Below, piece by piece: positions 45,057-53,343 of a stretch of DNA of 64,000 bases (positions within the stretch are counted from its first letter, which is position 1; every line of letters begins with the position of its first letter). The notes under the pieces are model-generated. The model saw nothing but the letters and a program-made list of their open reading frames with translations, did not search any database and had not been told where the DNA came from. A program made the position numbers and the translations under genes. Origin of the DNA: Rathayibacter agropyri. Lineage in GTDB: Bacteria; Actinomycetota; Actinomycetes; Actinomycetales; Microbacteriaceae. The stretch lies in NCBI RefSeq assembly GCF_013249015.1, contig NZ_JABRPL010000003.1, forward strand, positions 58,467 to 122,466, written 5' to 3'.

Positions 45057-46070
45057 TCACGATGCTCGTAGATCGGGATTCACCTCCCGCGTGGATCGAG
45101 CAGCGTCGCGCTGCCGGCCTTCCCCTGCTGCGAGCAGGTCCGCGTAGACCAGCAACGGAGGGGCCTTCTGAATTGCTTGTCGCCCGGGCTGCTGACCCGG
45201 GTCCGACCAGAAAACCTGCCGAACGAGGATGTTCGGATCGCGGTCACTCCGCCATCCGTTGAGGCGCGCGAAGGGGGGGGACCACTCATCGACGTAGACA
45301 GTCATCGTCGTGCCGTGCAGATCATTCACCGCGGCCTCTCCGCTGAGGTAGGCAACAACTCCGTCGGCTATCTGCAGGGGGCAGTCGAGATCACCAAGGA
45401 AGGACTTAGCCCGCGTAGGCGAGCCGAGCCCGAGAGGGAACGCGGATGTCCACCGGTCGATGAGGTCGGGAAGTCGGCGGAGAGAGGACGGGCTCGGCCA
45501 GCGATCAAGATAGCCCGCGTACCGAAGAAGCTCAATCGTTCCTTGCGCCATGCCGACGGAGACGCGTGCGTGTTGAGCGATGACACGAATTGGAGCGTCA
45601 AGGAGTTCGGGCCAGGAGATCAAGCAGAAAATCACCTGAGCTCTCTTTGTACTGAAGAGATTTGCCGGCCTCACGGTACTTCGTGTACCGGGTTGCTGCG
45701 TGTCCCGCCTCCCGCGGACGTCAATGAGAATGCCAGGGAGCCGGACGAAGGCGTTCCCCGCGGCATCGAAGAAATTGACCCCCGCGGATCGGAACGCGGC
45801 GGAACTGCGAGCACTGACATGCGGTCCGAGGACGAGGAGAGGCACCCTGTCGTCAGCGCCGTCGCTCACATCCGGGATGCTCGTGAGGGTCATGGCGGAG
45901 TTGTAGCTCACGAGCACTCGATCGAGGCCACCGCCGTCGAGGTAGTGGAGGTGACCTTCTCGACGACCGCCGTCCTCCAGGCTGCCCAGGGAACCTGGCA
46001 CGACGATGTCAACACCGTACTCAGCCGTCCTGCGGCCGAGCTCTGCAGCGAATGTGGCGTCCATCACCAT
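45057..46070 (-). CDS. AbiEi-like antitoxin (type IV toxin-antitoxin)
   Basis: The 337-residue protein has a C-terminal region typical of the AbiEi antitoxin family: PPLLVYADLLAAGEGRQRDAARSTREVNPDL (about 305-335) is the usual end. A winged-helix-like part appears in the middle (LDAPIRVIAQHARVSVGMAQGTIELLRYAGYLDR). AbiEi proteins bind their own promoter and block the toxin's effect at the level of gene expression. ATG at 46070 (46064 also possible). A nested palindrome lies directly upstream. Its length exceeds standard AbiEi (about 200-290). Confidence 0.75.
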   Translation of the reverse strand: MVMDATFAAELGRRTAEYGVDIVVPGSLGSLEDGGRREGHLHYLDGGGLDRVLVSYNSAMTLTSIPDVSDGADDRVPLLVLGPHVSARSSAAFRSAGVNFFDAAGNAFVRLPGILIDVRGRRDTQQPGTRSTVRPANLFSTKRAQVIFCLISWPELLDAPIRVIAQHARVSVGMAQGTIELLRYAGYLDRWPSPSSLRRLPDLIDRWTSAFPLGLGSPTRAKSFLGDLDCPLQIADGVVAYLSGEAAVNDLHGTTMTVYVDEWSPPFARLNGWRSDRDPNILVRQVFWSDPGQQPGRQAIQKAPPLLVYADLLAAGEGRQRDAARSTREVNPDLRAS

Positions 46071-46072
46071 CC

Positions 46073-46123
46073 GTTCATTTTTTCGTCGCGTTCAGCCTAA
46101 TTGAACATGCGCAAAAAGTGAAC
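46073..46123. promoter_or_regulatory. Nested inverted repeats, candidate AbiEi operator
   Basis: The 51 bp before the antitoxin start contain two nested copies of a GTTCA/TGAAC inverted repeat. The inner one is GTTCAGCCTAATTGAAC (46090-46106), and the outer pair lies at 46073-46077 and 46119-46123. The region is AT-rich compared with its surroundings (TTTTTT, AAAAA), as expected for a promoter. AbiEi antitoxins are known to repress through inverted repeats at their promoters, so this is the likely autoregulatory site. Confidence 0.55.
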
Positions 46124-46143
46124 ACCCGGTCGGCTGCCCGACC

Positions 46144-47046
46144 TCAGTGCACGTACTCGAGCAGGTCCGCGCCGAGGGTGCGCATCCCCTCGAGCACGGC
46201 GAGGCGATAGTGCAGCGTCGTGTCGTCGAATTGCGTCGCCACCGCGTAGGCGACGCCCGCTCGCGGGCCGCGGAGGACCCCGGCCTCGGCGCGCACTCCG
46301 ACGTCGATACCGGTGGCGTTGACGAGGAGCACCCCGTGCTCGGGCCGGCGGTGCGCGAGTGGGTCGAGGCCGAACGCGGACGCGACCAGCGAAAGGTCGC
46401 TGCCGAGAGACAGCCAGCCGATCACACGGGAACTCACGGCGGCATCGACGATCTCGCCGTTCGCGAGCGTCGCCAGCAGCCAGGTCAACTCCCGGGCGGA
46501 GCCGATGGAGAGCTGCGGAGCGTCGTCCGGGCCGCGTTCATCGCGAACCACATCGAGCAGGGCCGTGCGGGAAAGCCCGAGGGCCTCAGCGCGCTCACGC
46601 ACCGCGTCGAGCCCCACCCGGCGCAGCAGGACGTTGGTCGCGAGATTGTCACTCGATGCCCCGACGAGAGCGGCGAGGTCGGCGATCGGCATCGAGGGGA
46701 CTTGCAAGTGCTGCCAGAGGCCCGAGCCTGAGACCGCGTCACCAGCGGTGCGGTCGAGAAGACGCAGGTTCTCCTGGGGCTCGTTCGCCAGGCGCGCGGC
46801 GACCTCGATCAGCAGCACGACCGTGCCGAGGGAGGCGGTGGGCATCGAGACGGAGTCATCGACAGCGAACAGAGTGCGCCCGGTCGCCAGGTCGACGGCG
46901 CGGGCCGAGACCACCACTCCGTCGAGCGCGAGGCGCCCGAGAGCATCGAACCCGCGCTGGAAGTTGTCGCGCTCGCCGTCGCCCTTGTGACGCCCTCTGC
47001 GGTTGCGTCTATTCGTGCGGCGAGAATCGCGGGTGGGGATCACCAC
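46144..47046 (-). CDS. Class A beta-lactamase-fold protein lacking both catalytic lysines
   Basis: The 300-residue protein has the class A fold in order: GVVVSARAVDLATGRTLFAVDD, the nucleophile region PTASLGTVVLLIEVA (Ser72), SSDN (131-134, the SDN motif) and NATGIDVGV (243-251). In the standard SxxK motif the Lys is replaced by Thr75 (SLGT), and in K-T-G the Lys is Ala244 (NATG). Both general-base and carboxylate-binding lysines are thus missing. It has a basic N-terminus (RRTNRRNRRGRHK) and no signal peptide, so it may be cytosolic. It is either an inactive binding or regulatory protein or an esterase-like serine hydrolase. Start is GTG at 47046 or 47043. Confidence 0.8.
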   Translation of the reverse strand: MVIPTRDSRRTNRRNRRGRHKGDGERDNFQRGFDALGRLALDGVVVSARAVDLATGRTLFAVDDSVSMPTASLGTVVLLIEVAARLANEPQENLRLLDRTAGDAVSGSGLWQHLQVPSMPIADLAALVGASSDNLATNVLLRRVGLDAVRERAEALGLSRTALLDVVRDERGPDDAPQLSIGSARELTWLLATLANGEIVDAAVSSRVIGWLSLGSDLSLVASAFGLDPLAHRRPEHGVLLVNATGIDVGVRAEAGVLRGPRAGVAYAVATQFDDTTLHYRLAVLEGMRTLGADLLEYVH

Positions 47047-47094
47047 GGCTAGGGCCCCTCTACGTGTCGGGAGTGCTGTGGGTGCGGCGGGCGG

Positions 47095-49059
47095 CTACCA
47101 GATGCTGACGCGCTCGCCTGGGGCGAGCCAGAGAGCGTCGCCATCGGAGACGTCGAACGCCTCGTAGAACTCATGGATGTTGCGGACGATCTGGTTGCAG
47201 CGGAACTCGGCGGGAGCGTGCGGGTCGATGGCGAGGAGGCGGATCGTCTCCTCATTCCGCGACTTCTGCTGCCAGGCCTGCGCCCACGAGAGGAAGAAGC
47301 GCTGGGCCCCGGTCAAGCCGTCGATCACGGGCGGCTCCTGGCCCTCGAGCGAGAGGAGGTACGCCTTCCACGCGATACTCAGGCCGCCGAGGTCGCCGAT
47401 GTTCTCGCCGATCGTGAGCGCCCCGTTGACGTGGTGATCGGGAGTCGTTGCGGGAACGAGCGCGTCGTACTGCGCGATCAGCGCGCTGGTGCGCTCCTCG
47501 AACGCGGCGCGGTCATCCTCGGTCCACCAGTCGGTGAGCCGGCCGTCGCCGTCGAACCGGGAGCCCTGGTCGTCGAAGCCGTGGCCGATCTCGTGGCCGA
47601 TGACCGCGCCGATCGCGCCGTAGTTCGCGGCGGCGTCGCGGTTTTCGTCGAAGAACGGGAACTGCAGGATGGCGGCAGGGAAGACGATCTCGTTGAAGCC
47701 GGGGTTGTAGTAGGCGTTGATCGTCTGCGGAGTCATGAACCACTCGTCGCGGTCGAGCGGGCGGCCGATCTTGCCGAGTTCGCGGTCAAATTCGGCCTCG
47801 GCGACGCGGCGGACGTTCCCCATCAGGTCGGCGGCGTCGATCGAGAGGGCCGAGTAGTCGCGCCAGCGCACGGGGTAGCCGATCTTCGGGGTGAACTTCG
47901 CGAGCTTCTCGAGCGCGCGCTCCCGGGTCTCGGGGCCCATCCACTCGAGCTCGGCGATCGAACGGCGGTAGGCCTCGATCAGGTTCGCGACGAGCACGTC
48001 CATCACGGTCTTCGCGCTCTCGGGGAAGTGGCGCGCGACGTAGGTCCGGCCGACCGCCTCCCCCAGCGACGCCTCGACGAGCGAAACGCCGCGCTTCCAG
48101 CGCTCGCGCTTCTGCGGCGTGCCGGTGAGGACACGCCCGTAGAAGTCAAAGTTGGCATCGACGAAATCGGACGACAGGTAAGCAGCGGCGCCGCGGATGA
48201 CCTGCCACAACAGCCAGTCCCGCCAGGCCGGCAGGTGCTCCTCGATGAGGAGGCCGGCGAGACCCTGGAGGAAGCTCGGCTGGCGCACGACGACCTCGGC
48301 GAGCGCCCCCTCCGGCGCACCCATCGCGGTCAGCCAGACGCCGAGATCGATGCCCGCGGCGAGTTCTTCGACCTCTGCCCAGGAGCGGAGGTTGTAGGTG
48401 GCCTGGCTGTCCCGGCTGCGCACCTTGTCCCAGTGCACGGCTGCCAGCTCGGTCTCAAGCGCGAAGATCCGCTCGGCCCGCGCCTCGACGGCGTCGATGC
48501 CCGCCAGCGCGAGCATGCGCGCGATGAACGGCGTGTAGGCGTCGCGGACGGACGCGAACTCGTCGTCGCGGTAGTAGCTCTCGTCCAGCAGGCCGAGGCC
48601 GCCCTGGTTGACGGAGACCAGGTAGCGCTCGGGGTTGCCCGGGTCGTTGTCCACGAAGAGTCCGACGAACCCGGGGACGCCGGAGCGCTCGAACTCGCCG
48701 ACGGTGCGCAGCAGAGCGGGGATCGAGTCAACGCGCTGGACCGAGGCGAGGTCGGCGATGATCGGAGCCGCGCCCAGCGCCTCGGCGCGGGCCTCGTCCA
48801 TGAAGGAGGCGTAGAGGTCGCCGATCAGGCGCTCCTCGGTGCCGTGCTTCGCGGTCTGCGCCTCCACGATGATCTCGCGCACCGCCTTCTCCGCCTCCTC
48901 CTGGAGGATGTGGAAGGAGCCGTAGCGCGCCTTGTCGGAGGGGATCTCGGTGCGGTCGATCCACAGCCCGTTCACATGGCGGTAGAGATCGTCCTGCGGG
49001 CGCGTCGCGGGGTCGAGTTCGGGCAGGTCGATACCGGAGCGGGACGTCGTCGAGGTCAT
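47095..49059 (-). CDS. M13 family zinc metallopeptidase (neprilysin/PepO-like)
   Basis: The 654-residue peptidase lacks a membrane helix or signal, so it is likely cytosolic, in contrast to eukaryotic neprilysins. It has the DLYRHVNGLWIDRTEIPSDKARYGSF start of the family, the substrate-binding NAYYNPGFNEI, the zinc motif IGHEIGHGFDD and the second zinc ligand in ENIGDLGGL. The C-terminal region LSWAQAWQQK with APAEFRCN is complete. ATG at 49059 is chosen over an upstream ATG at 49089 because it starts before the conserved domain. Substrates are probably short peptides. Confidence 0.93.
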   Translation of the reverse strand: MTSTTSRSGIDLPELDPATRPQDDLYRHVNGLWIDRTEIPSDKARYGSFHILQEEAEKAVREIIVEAQTAKHGTEERLIGDLYASFMDEARAEALGAAPIIADLASVQRVDSIPALLRTVGEFERSGVPGFVGLFVDNDPGNPERYLVSVNQGGLGLLDESYYRDDEFASVRDAYTPFIARMLALAGIDAVEARAERIFALETELAAVHWDKVRSRDSQATYNLRSWAEVEELAAGIDLGVWLTAMGAPEGALAEVVVRQPSFLQGLAGLLIEEHLPAWRDWLLWQVIRGAAAYLSSDFVDANFDFYGRVLTGTPQKRERWKRGVSLVEASLGEAVGRTYVARHFPESAKTVMDVLVANLIEAYRRSIAELEWMGPETRERALEKLAKFTPKIGYPVRWRDYSALSIDAADLMGNVRRVAEAEFDRELGKIGRPLDRDEWFMTPQTINAYYNPGFNEIVFPAAILQFPFFDENRDAAANYGAIGAVIGHEIGHGFDDQGSRFDGDGRLTDWWTEDDRAAFEERTSALIAQYDALVPATTPDHHVNGALTIGENIGDLGGLSIAWKAYLLSLEGQEPPVIDGLTGAQRFFLSWAQAWQQKSRNEETIRLLAIDPHAPAEFRCNQIVRNIHEFYEAFDVSDGDALWLAPGERVSIW

Positions 49060-49127
49060 GAGCGACAGCCTACGGCGGGGCGCCGACACGGGGGCAGCTG
49101 ACGCCGAGTAGCCGGTCGACGTCAGAG

Positions 49128-49182
49128 GGCGCGGGGAGGGGACACCGATCCATTCGTGGATCCGCCCACCCCTCCCCGCGCC
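49128..49182 (-). terminator. Strong terminator hairpin after the repeat-protein gene
   Basis: Arms GGCGCGGGGAGGGG (49128-49141) and its complement (49169-49182) make a 14-bp perfect stem. The loop contains a second hairpin GATCCA-TTCG-TGGATC (49147-49162) with a UUCG-type tetraloop. It lies 6 bp beyond the stop of the minus-strand repeat protein gene, as expected for its terminator. Confidence 0.75.
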
Positions 49183-49188
49183 GGGACC

Positions 49189-50520
49189 TCACGCGCAGGT
49201 GGGCTCAATCATGAAGGAGTACACGTTCTGGCTCGCGGTGTCGCTGTTCGCCTGGTTGAAGTACCAGTGGGCCGACTTCGTGCCCTCGAGCACCCTGGTA
49301 TCACCGTGGTAGACGTCTCCGTTCGGAGACCGGAAGATCTCGTCGCCAATCGGAGTCGAATCCGAGACAACCGTGAAGGTCGACACAGTCCCGTTGTTGT
49401 CGCGGCGGTAGCCCTTCGTACCCTTCACATAGGTGAGGATGTGGTAGCCGGCCTTATCGCCGAAGCGGTTGTAGGTCCACGATGCCTTATCGACGCCGCT
49501 CGCGACGACCGTGTTGCCGCTGTACAGGTCACCGTTCGGCGCGAGATACGCGCTGTCACCGATCGCCGTCGAGCCCTCCGGGACCTTGTCGTTGGTGGTC
49601 ACGTTCCCGTCCCCGTCTCGGCGGTAGGCAACTCCGTCCTTCACATAAGTGAAGACGTTCTGGCTTGCGGTATCGCTATTCGCCTGGTTGAAGTACCAGT
49701 GCACCGAGCTTGTGCCGGCAACGACGACACTGCCGCCGCGGTAGATATCACCGTTCGGTGCCAGATAGACACCGTCGCCGATCGGAGTGGAATTCGACGG
49801 AACCGTGGACTCCGACACATTCCCGTCGTTGTCGCGGCGGTACCCCTTCGTTCCCTTCACGTAGGTGAGGATGTGGTAGCCGGCCTGGCCGCCGAAGCGA
49901 TTGAAGGTCCAGTGCGCCTTCTCGACGCCGCTCGCGACAACCGTGTCGCCGCTGTACAGATCGCCGTTCTGGGCGAGATACGCACCGTCACCGATCGCCG
50001 TCGAGCCCGCCGGGACGCTGCCGTGCGTCGACACGGTCCCGTCCCCGTCCCGCCGGAAAGCAGCGGGCTTGCTGGTCCCGGACACGGGAGCCGAGGCGGA
50101 GAGTGTCGTCGAACTGGCGCCGAATGCCGACTTCCCGCCCTTCGCGGGAACCTTGATCCCGGGCAGTGTGATCGTGCCGTCGCTGCCTGTCGTGCCCGAG
50201 TACCGTGTCGCGCCGTCCGCGAAGATGTAGCCGTCGGCGAGAGTCACCGAGACGGTCTGGCCGGAATCGGCGGTCGAGCCGTCGGTTGTGCGGCGCACCT
50301 GGACACCGCTGATGGTCTCGCATGCCTTGCCTGAATAGGAACCCTGCGTAAATGCGAGCGTCGGTGTTCCGGAGGCCGCCGCGGCTGGCGTCGCGACCGT
50401 GACCGCGACGACCGGAATAGTCCAGCCGGCTCCCTGGACGATGGTCCTGCGGGAGAGACGCGGAGTGGGCTCTGCCCCGTTATCGGAGTGGGCGTCGGAG
50501 CGAGGAGTTGTGCTTCTCAT
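49189..50520 (-). CDS. Tat-secreted protein with four internal repeats (ABAB)
   Basis: The 443-residue protein begins with a twin-arginine signal (LSRRTIVQGAGW; cleavage after AAA near residue 49). A beta-rich domain with Ig/invasin-like character follows (about 50-155: LTITLPGIKV-type strands, DGTITLPGIKVPAKGG). Four modules of about 72 residues follow. A modules read RRDGDGxV…GSTAIGD…YSGxTVVASGV…FNRFG..AGYHILTYVKGTK; B modules read YRRDNxGxV…STPIGD…GTxSxHWYFNQANSDTASQN. The A-B pair repeats with a period of 144 residues (432 bp). Start ATG 50520 has AAGGA 5 bases upstream. It ends with a Cys (EPTC). Function unknown; a surface or adhesin-like role is plausible. Confidence 0.8.
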   Translation of the reverse strand: MRSTTPRSDAHSDNGAEPTPRLSRRTIVQGAGWTIPVVAVTVATPAAAASGTPTLAFTQGSYSGKACETISGVQVRRTTDGSTADSGQTVSVTLADGYIFADGATRYSGTTGSDGTITLPGIKVPAKGGKSAFGASSTTLSASAPVSGTSKPAAFRRDGDGTVSTHGSVPAGSTAIGDGAYLAQNGDLYSGDTVVASGVEKAHWTFNRFGGQAGYHILTYVKGTKGYRRDNDGNVSESTVPSNSTPIGDGVYLAPNGDIYRGGSVVVAGTSSVHWYFNQANSDTASQNVFTYVKDGVAYRRDGDGNVTTNDKVPEGSTAIGDSAYLAPNGDLYSGNTVVASGVDKASWTYNRFGDKAGYHILTYVKGTKGYRRDNNGTVSTFTVVSDSTPIGDEIFRSPNGDVYHGDTRVLEGTKSAHWYFNQANSDTASQNVYSFMIEPTCA

Positions 50521-50631
50521 GCTGTCCTTCTTGTCGAGTGCGGGTTGTCGCAGCGACTCTCGCGAACCCGACTCCCGACCCTCCACTCCAGTAGCGCTAT
50601 CAGTCACGACCCAGGAGCGCTCAGACGAGGA

Positions 50632-51459
50632 TCACGCCTTCGCGAACACGTCATCGAGGGTCACCGTGGTGAGGGATCGCTCGCGAAGAAGCTTGAGGAG
50701 CTGCGGGAAGACGTCGCACACGCTCTGGTGATTGGCATGTCCGATGACCACGTGTCCGGGGATGAACCACTGGTTGGCAAACTCGAGCACCTGCTCCTTC
50801 GTGATCAGCCCCGAGTCCGAGAGCGATCCATACCACATGATCGGAGTCGTGAATCCGATGGCCGCTGCGACCGCATCGGTGTGGTCGTTGCGGAAGCCGA
50901 AAGGAGGACGGTAATAGGGCTTAGTGCTGACCCCGAAGAGCGCCGTCAGCGCCTCATCGTTGCGCATCAATTCGTCAATGATGCCCTGGTCGGACAGAGA
51001 AGTCAGGTCGGCGTGCGAATACGTATGATTGCCGATCTGCACCTGCCCCGACCGCACCATAGGCCGCAGGATGTCGGCAGCCTCGGCCCAGCCTGAATAC
51101 TGCGCGTTCGGGAAAAAGACGAGTCGGCTCCCGGTCTCGCGTGCCATCTCGGCGTAGCGACGGACAGTGGCAGCGTCACCACCGTCGTCCACCGTCCACA
51201 TCACGTAGTTCCCGTCGACCGGGACCGAGTAGACGCCCTTTCCGGCCGGCGGACGAGGGACGCGCGCAATCCCCGGCGCGACCGATGTCGACGAGGCCGG
51301 GGCCATCGAAGGCGGAGCGGGGTTGGGGTCGAGACCCGGCACAGGCGTCCCGGACGGGACGGCGATCGGCGGGGCAGTGCACCCCTCCAGGGCGAGCGTC
51401 GGAATCAGGCTGCCGAGAGCAAGCATCCGACGTCGTGTGAATGTTCGAAGTGAGGTCAT
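50632..51459 (-). CDS. Polysaccharide deacetylase (NodB domain) lipoprotein
   Basis: The 275-residue protein starts with TFTRRRMLALGSLIPTLALEGC, an RR-containing signal with a lipobox-like LEGC (Cys about 27). A Pro/Ser-rich linker and a CE4 NodB domain follow. The metal-binding His pair is seen in GNHTYSHADL, and RPPFGFRN is the third motif. In the first motif the usual TFDDGP is replaced by TVDDGGD, keeping both Asp residues. It would remove acetyl groups from peptidoglycan or another N-acetylated polymer outside the cell. The ATG at 51459 begins the signal; further upstream the frame is not coding-like. It is in line with the repeat-protein gene, 112 bp upstream of it. Confidence 0.85.
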   Translation of the reverse strand: MTSLRTFTRRRMLALGSLIPTLALEGCTAPPIAVPSGTPVPGLDPNPAPPSMAPASSTSVAPGIARVPRPPAGKGVYSVPVDGNYVMWTVDDGGDAATVRRYAEMARETGSRLVFFPNAQYSGWAEAADILRPMVRSGQVQIGNHTYSHADLTSLSDQGIIDELMRNDEALTALFGVSTKPYYRPPFGFRNDHTDAVAAAIGFTTPIMWYGSLSDSGLITKEQVLEFANQWFIPGHVVIGHANHQSVCDVFPQLLKLLRERSLTTVTLDDVFAKA

Positions 51460-51592
51460 GACGTGAGGGTTCTTACCGCCCCACTTCGGGCGACGCTGCC
51501 GTTCACCTGACAACGCGCCACGAGAACCCGTTCTCGGTCAGCAATCCGGCCAGATCGGCGCGAGAGGGGACGGTCAGCGGCGCAATCCGACC

Positions 51593-52540
51593 TCAGTGCG
51601 CCGGCCCGGGCGCCTCCGTCGAATCCTGAGTGCTTCCGGCCGAGGAGGAGCGGCGCTCGGCACGCTCGGCTCGGGACAGTGCGCGCCGGTTCGCGAAGCC
51701 GGCGATCGCCACGACGTCCGCGCCTCGTCCGAGCCCGTTGGTACCGACGGAGTGCGCGTGCTCGCGGGCCGCACGCAGCCGTGCCGAACGGATCTGCGCC
51801 GACGCGGTCGTGTCGTGGGCGGCGCAGGCGCGACGGAGATAGCTCGGCGACACTCCGAGGCGCTGGGCGAGCGCGGCGGCGGTGAAGCCCGGATCGGACG
51901 ATGCCTCCTCGATCCGCTCGCAAGCGCGCAGGAAGAGCAGCCGGAGCGAGTCGGGAACCGCCGAGCGGTCGTCGCGGACCACCTCCGCAAGGAGCGCGGC
52001 GACCAGGCCCCTGACGGAGCTGCGGAAGGCCGGGAAACCCGGGTCCGCGACGGTGACGCCTCCGTTGAGAGCGGCGTTCACGACCGCCAGGAGGACACCA
52101 CGGTAGGCGGCGACGGGATCGATGACCCTCCCGTCTGCGGCAAACAGGGCGGCCACGAGCGGGGCGAGGGTCGACTTCGGCATCTCGATCTCGTAGCGGG
52201 CACTGTTCTCCCGGGCGACCAGGTCGAGTCCGCAGGACACAAGGACCGCCTCTCCGGGCTGCACCGGACGGAAAGGGCCATCGGAGTCGCCGAGGTCGAC
52301 GGCGCCCTCGATCTGAACGATCAGCAGCGCCGTCTCCGGCTCTCGCTCGAAGCGGAGGCGACCGGCGGAATGCCAGACGCGCGCCAAGCGGAATCCGTCC
52401 TGCCGGATCTCGTCGGCGACCAGGCGGAACAGCGGGTCGTCGGAGGATCGGACGCCGCGGTCGAGCAACCAGGCCCGGGCCGGCTCGCCCTGCAGCGAGA
52501 ACTCGCGGTCGCGGGACGCGCTCGAGGGGGGCATCGGCAT
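51593..52540 (-). CDS. AraC family transcriptional regulator
   Basis: The 315-residue protein has an N-terminal ligand-binding cupin-like part (AraC_binding_2 type, about residues 20-170: RLARVWHSAGRLRFEREPETALLIVQIEGAV, FRPVQPGEAVLVSCGLDL). The C-terminal AraC double helix-turn-helix follows (DPGFTAAALAQRLGVSPSYLRRACAAHDTTASAQIRSARLRAA…DVVAIAGFANRRALSRAER). The second helix-turn-helix pattern is more loosely conserved. ATG at 52540 with GGAGG 8 bases upstream. It is divergent from the DUF4190-like gene, suggesting regulation of that operon, or of the secreted proteins on its left; target unknown. Confidence 0.88.
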   Translation of the reverse strand: MPMPPSSASRDREFSLQGEPARAWLLDRGVRSSDDPLFRLVADEIRQDGFRLARVWHSAGRLRFEREPETALLIVQIEGAVDLGDSDGPFRPVQPGEAVLVSCGLDLVARENSARYEIEMPKSTLAPLVAALFAADGRVIDPVAAYRGVLLAVVNAALNGGVTVADPGFPAFRSSVRGLVAALLAEVVRDDRSAVPDSLRLLFLRACERIEEASSDPGFTAAALAQRLGVSPSYLRRACAAHDTTASAQIRSARLRAAREHAHSVGTNGLGRGADVVAIAGFANRRALSRAERAERRSSSAGSTQDSTEAPGPAH

Positions 52541-52830
52541 GTCCCGCCTCCGTTCCTGGTGAGGTCCGCACCGGCGCCCTGATCTCGGCCGCCGGAGTAT
52601 ACGCGGGCCAGAATTCCAGTCCGCCACGACATGGTCGACTCGCGACGCGAAACGGGAGGGGCGATGGCGCCGCACTGCGCCCTTCTCAGCCTCACCTGGC
52701 GCGAAGCCTGGCGCGGTCCAGGCGCGCGCTCTATCGTGAATCGGTCTCGTGACTGGTTGTCCATCCGGTTTTCCACGCGACCATCGACTGCGCAGCCGTG
52801 GCAGTGAGACCGTCGATACCGAGGAGACCC

Positions 52831-53115
52831 ATGTCCGACCGTCTGTCCATCGCCGACCAGCGGGATGTGAGCATCCTATCCGCCCCGCCGCGGGCGCGGA
52901 GCCTGTCGATGGTGAGCTTCGTACTCGGCGTGTGCTCGGTCGTCGTCGGCTTCATCCTCGTCATCCCGACCATCGGCATCATCCTCGGCATCAAAGGCTT
53001 CCGGCGCGAGCCGTACCACCGTCTCGCACGATGGGGAATAGCCCTGAACGGCGTGATGCTCGCGGTGTGCTGCACCCTCGTCGTCCTCGTCGCCGTCTAC
53101 TTCCAGGCGGCGTGA
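52831..53115 (+). CDS. Small DUF4190-type membrane protein
   Basis: The 94-residue protein has two hydrophobic helices (about residues 25-52 and 66-92) separated by GIKGFRREPYHRLARWGIALNG, the usual DUF4190 pattern. ATG at 52831 is preceded by GGAG. It is the first gene of a plus-strand operon with a small membrane protein and an FtsX-type permease, which points to a role in assembly or regulation of that permease (inference). The related DUF4190 protein at 43089-43859 is longer and has an extra domain. Confidence 0.7.
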   Translation: MSDRLSIADQRDVSILSAPPRARSLSMVSFVLGVCSVVVGFILVIPTIGIILGIKGFRREPYHRLARWGIALNGVMLAVCCTLVVLVAVYFQAA

Positions 53116-53127
53116 CCGGGAGTTCTC

Positions 53128-53343
53128 GTGATCCCCTTCACCGTCCTCGGCGCCCTCGTCCTGGCGGGCGCCTGCCTCCTCGCGATCCCGGGCGTCCGCC
53201 TCGCCGCCCGCGGCGCCGCCTTCGGACGCTCGCGTGCTGGAGCAGATGCTTCGGCACGGCGAGCCACCGCAGCACCCGTCGCCCCCGAGACCACCACCAC
53301 AGAACCGATCCTCGCCACCGACAGCACGGAGACCACCGGATGA
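53128..53343 (+). CDS. Small single-span membrane protein
   Basis: The GTG at 53128 opens a 71-residue frame with one N-terminal hydrophobic helix (MIPFTVLGALVLAGACLLAIPGVRLAARGAAFG) and an Ala/Thr/Glu-rich tail. It starts 12 bp after the previous stop and overlaps the FtsX gene start by 4 bp (ATGA). That arrangement supports it as a real coupled gene. No family recognised. Confidence 0.6.
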   Translation: MIPFTVLGALVLAGACLLAIPGVRLAARGAAFGRSRAGADASARRATAAPVAPETTTTEPILATDSTETTG

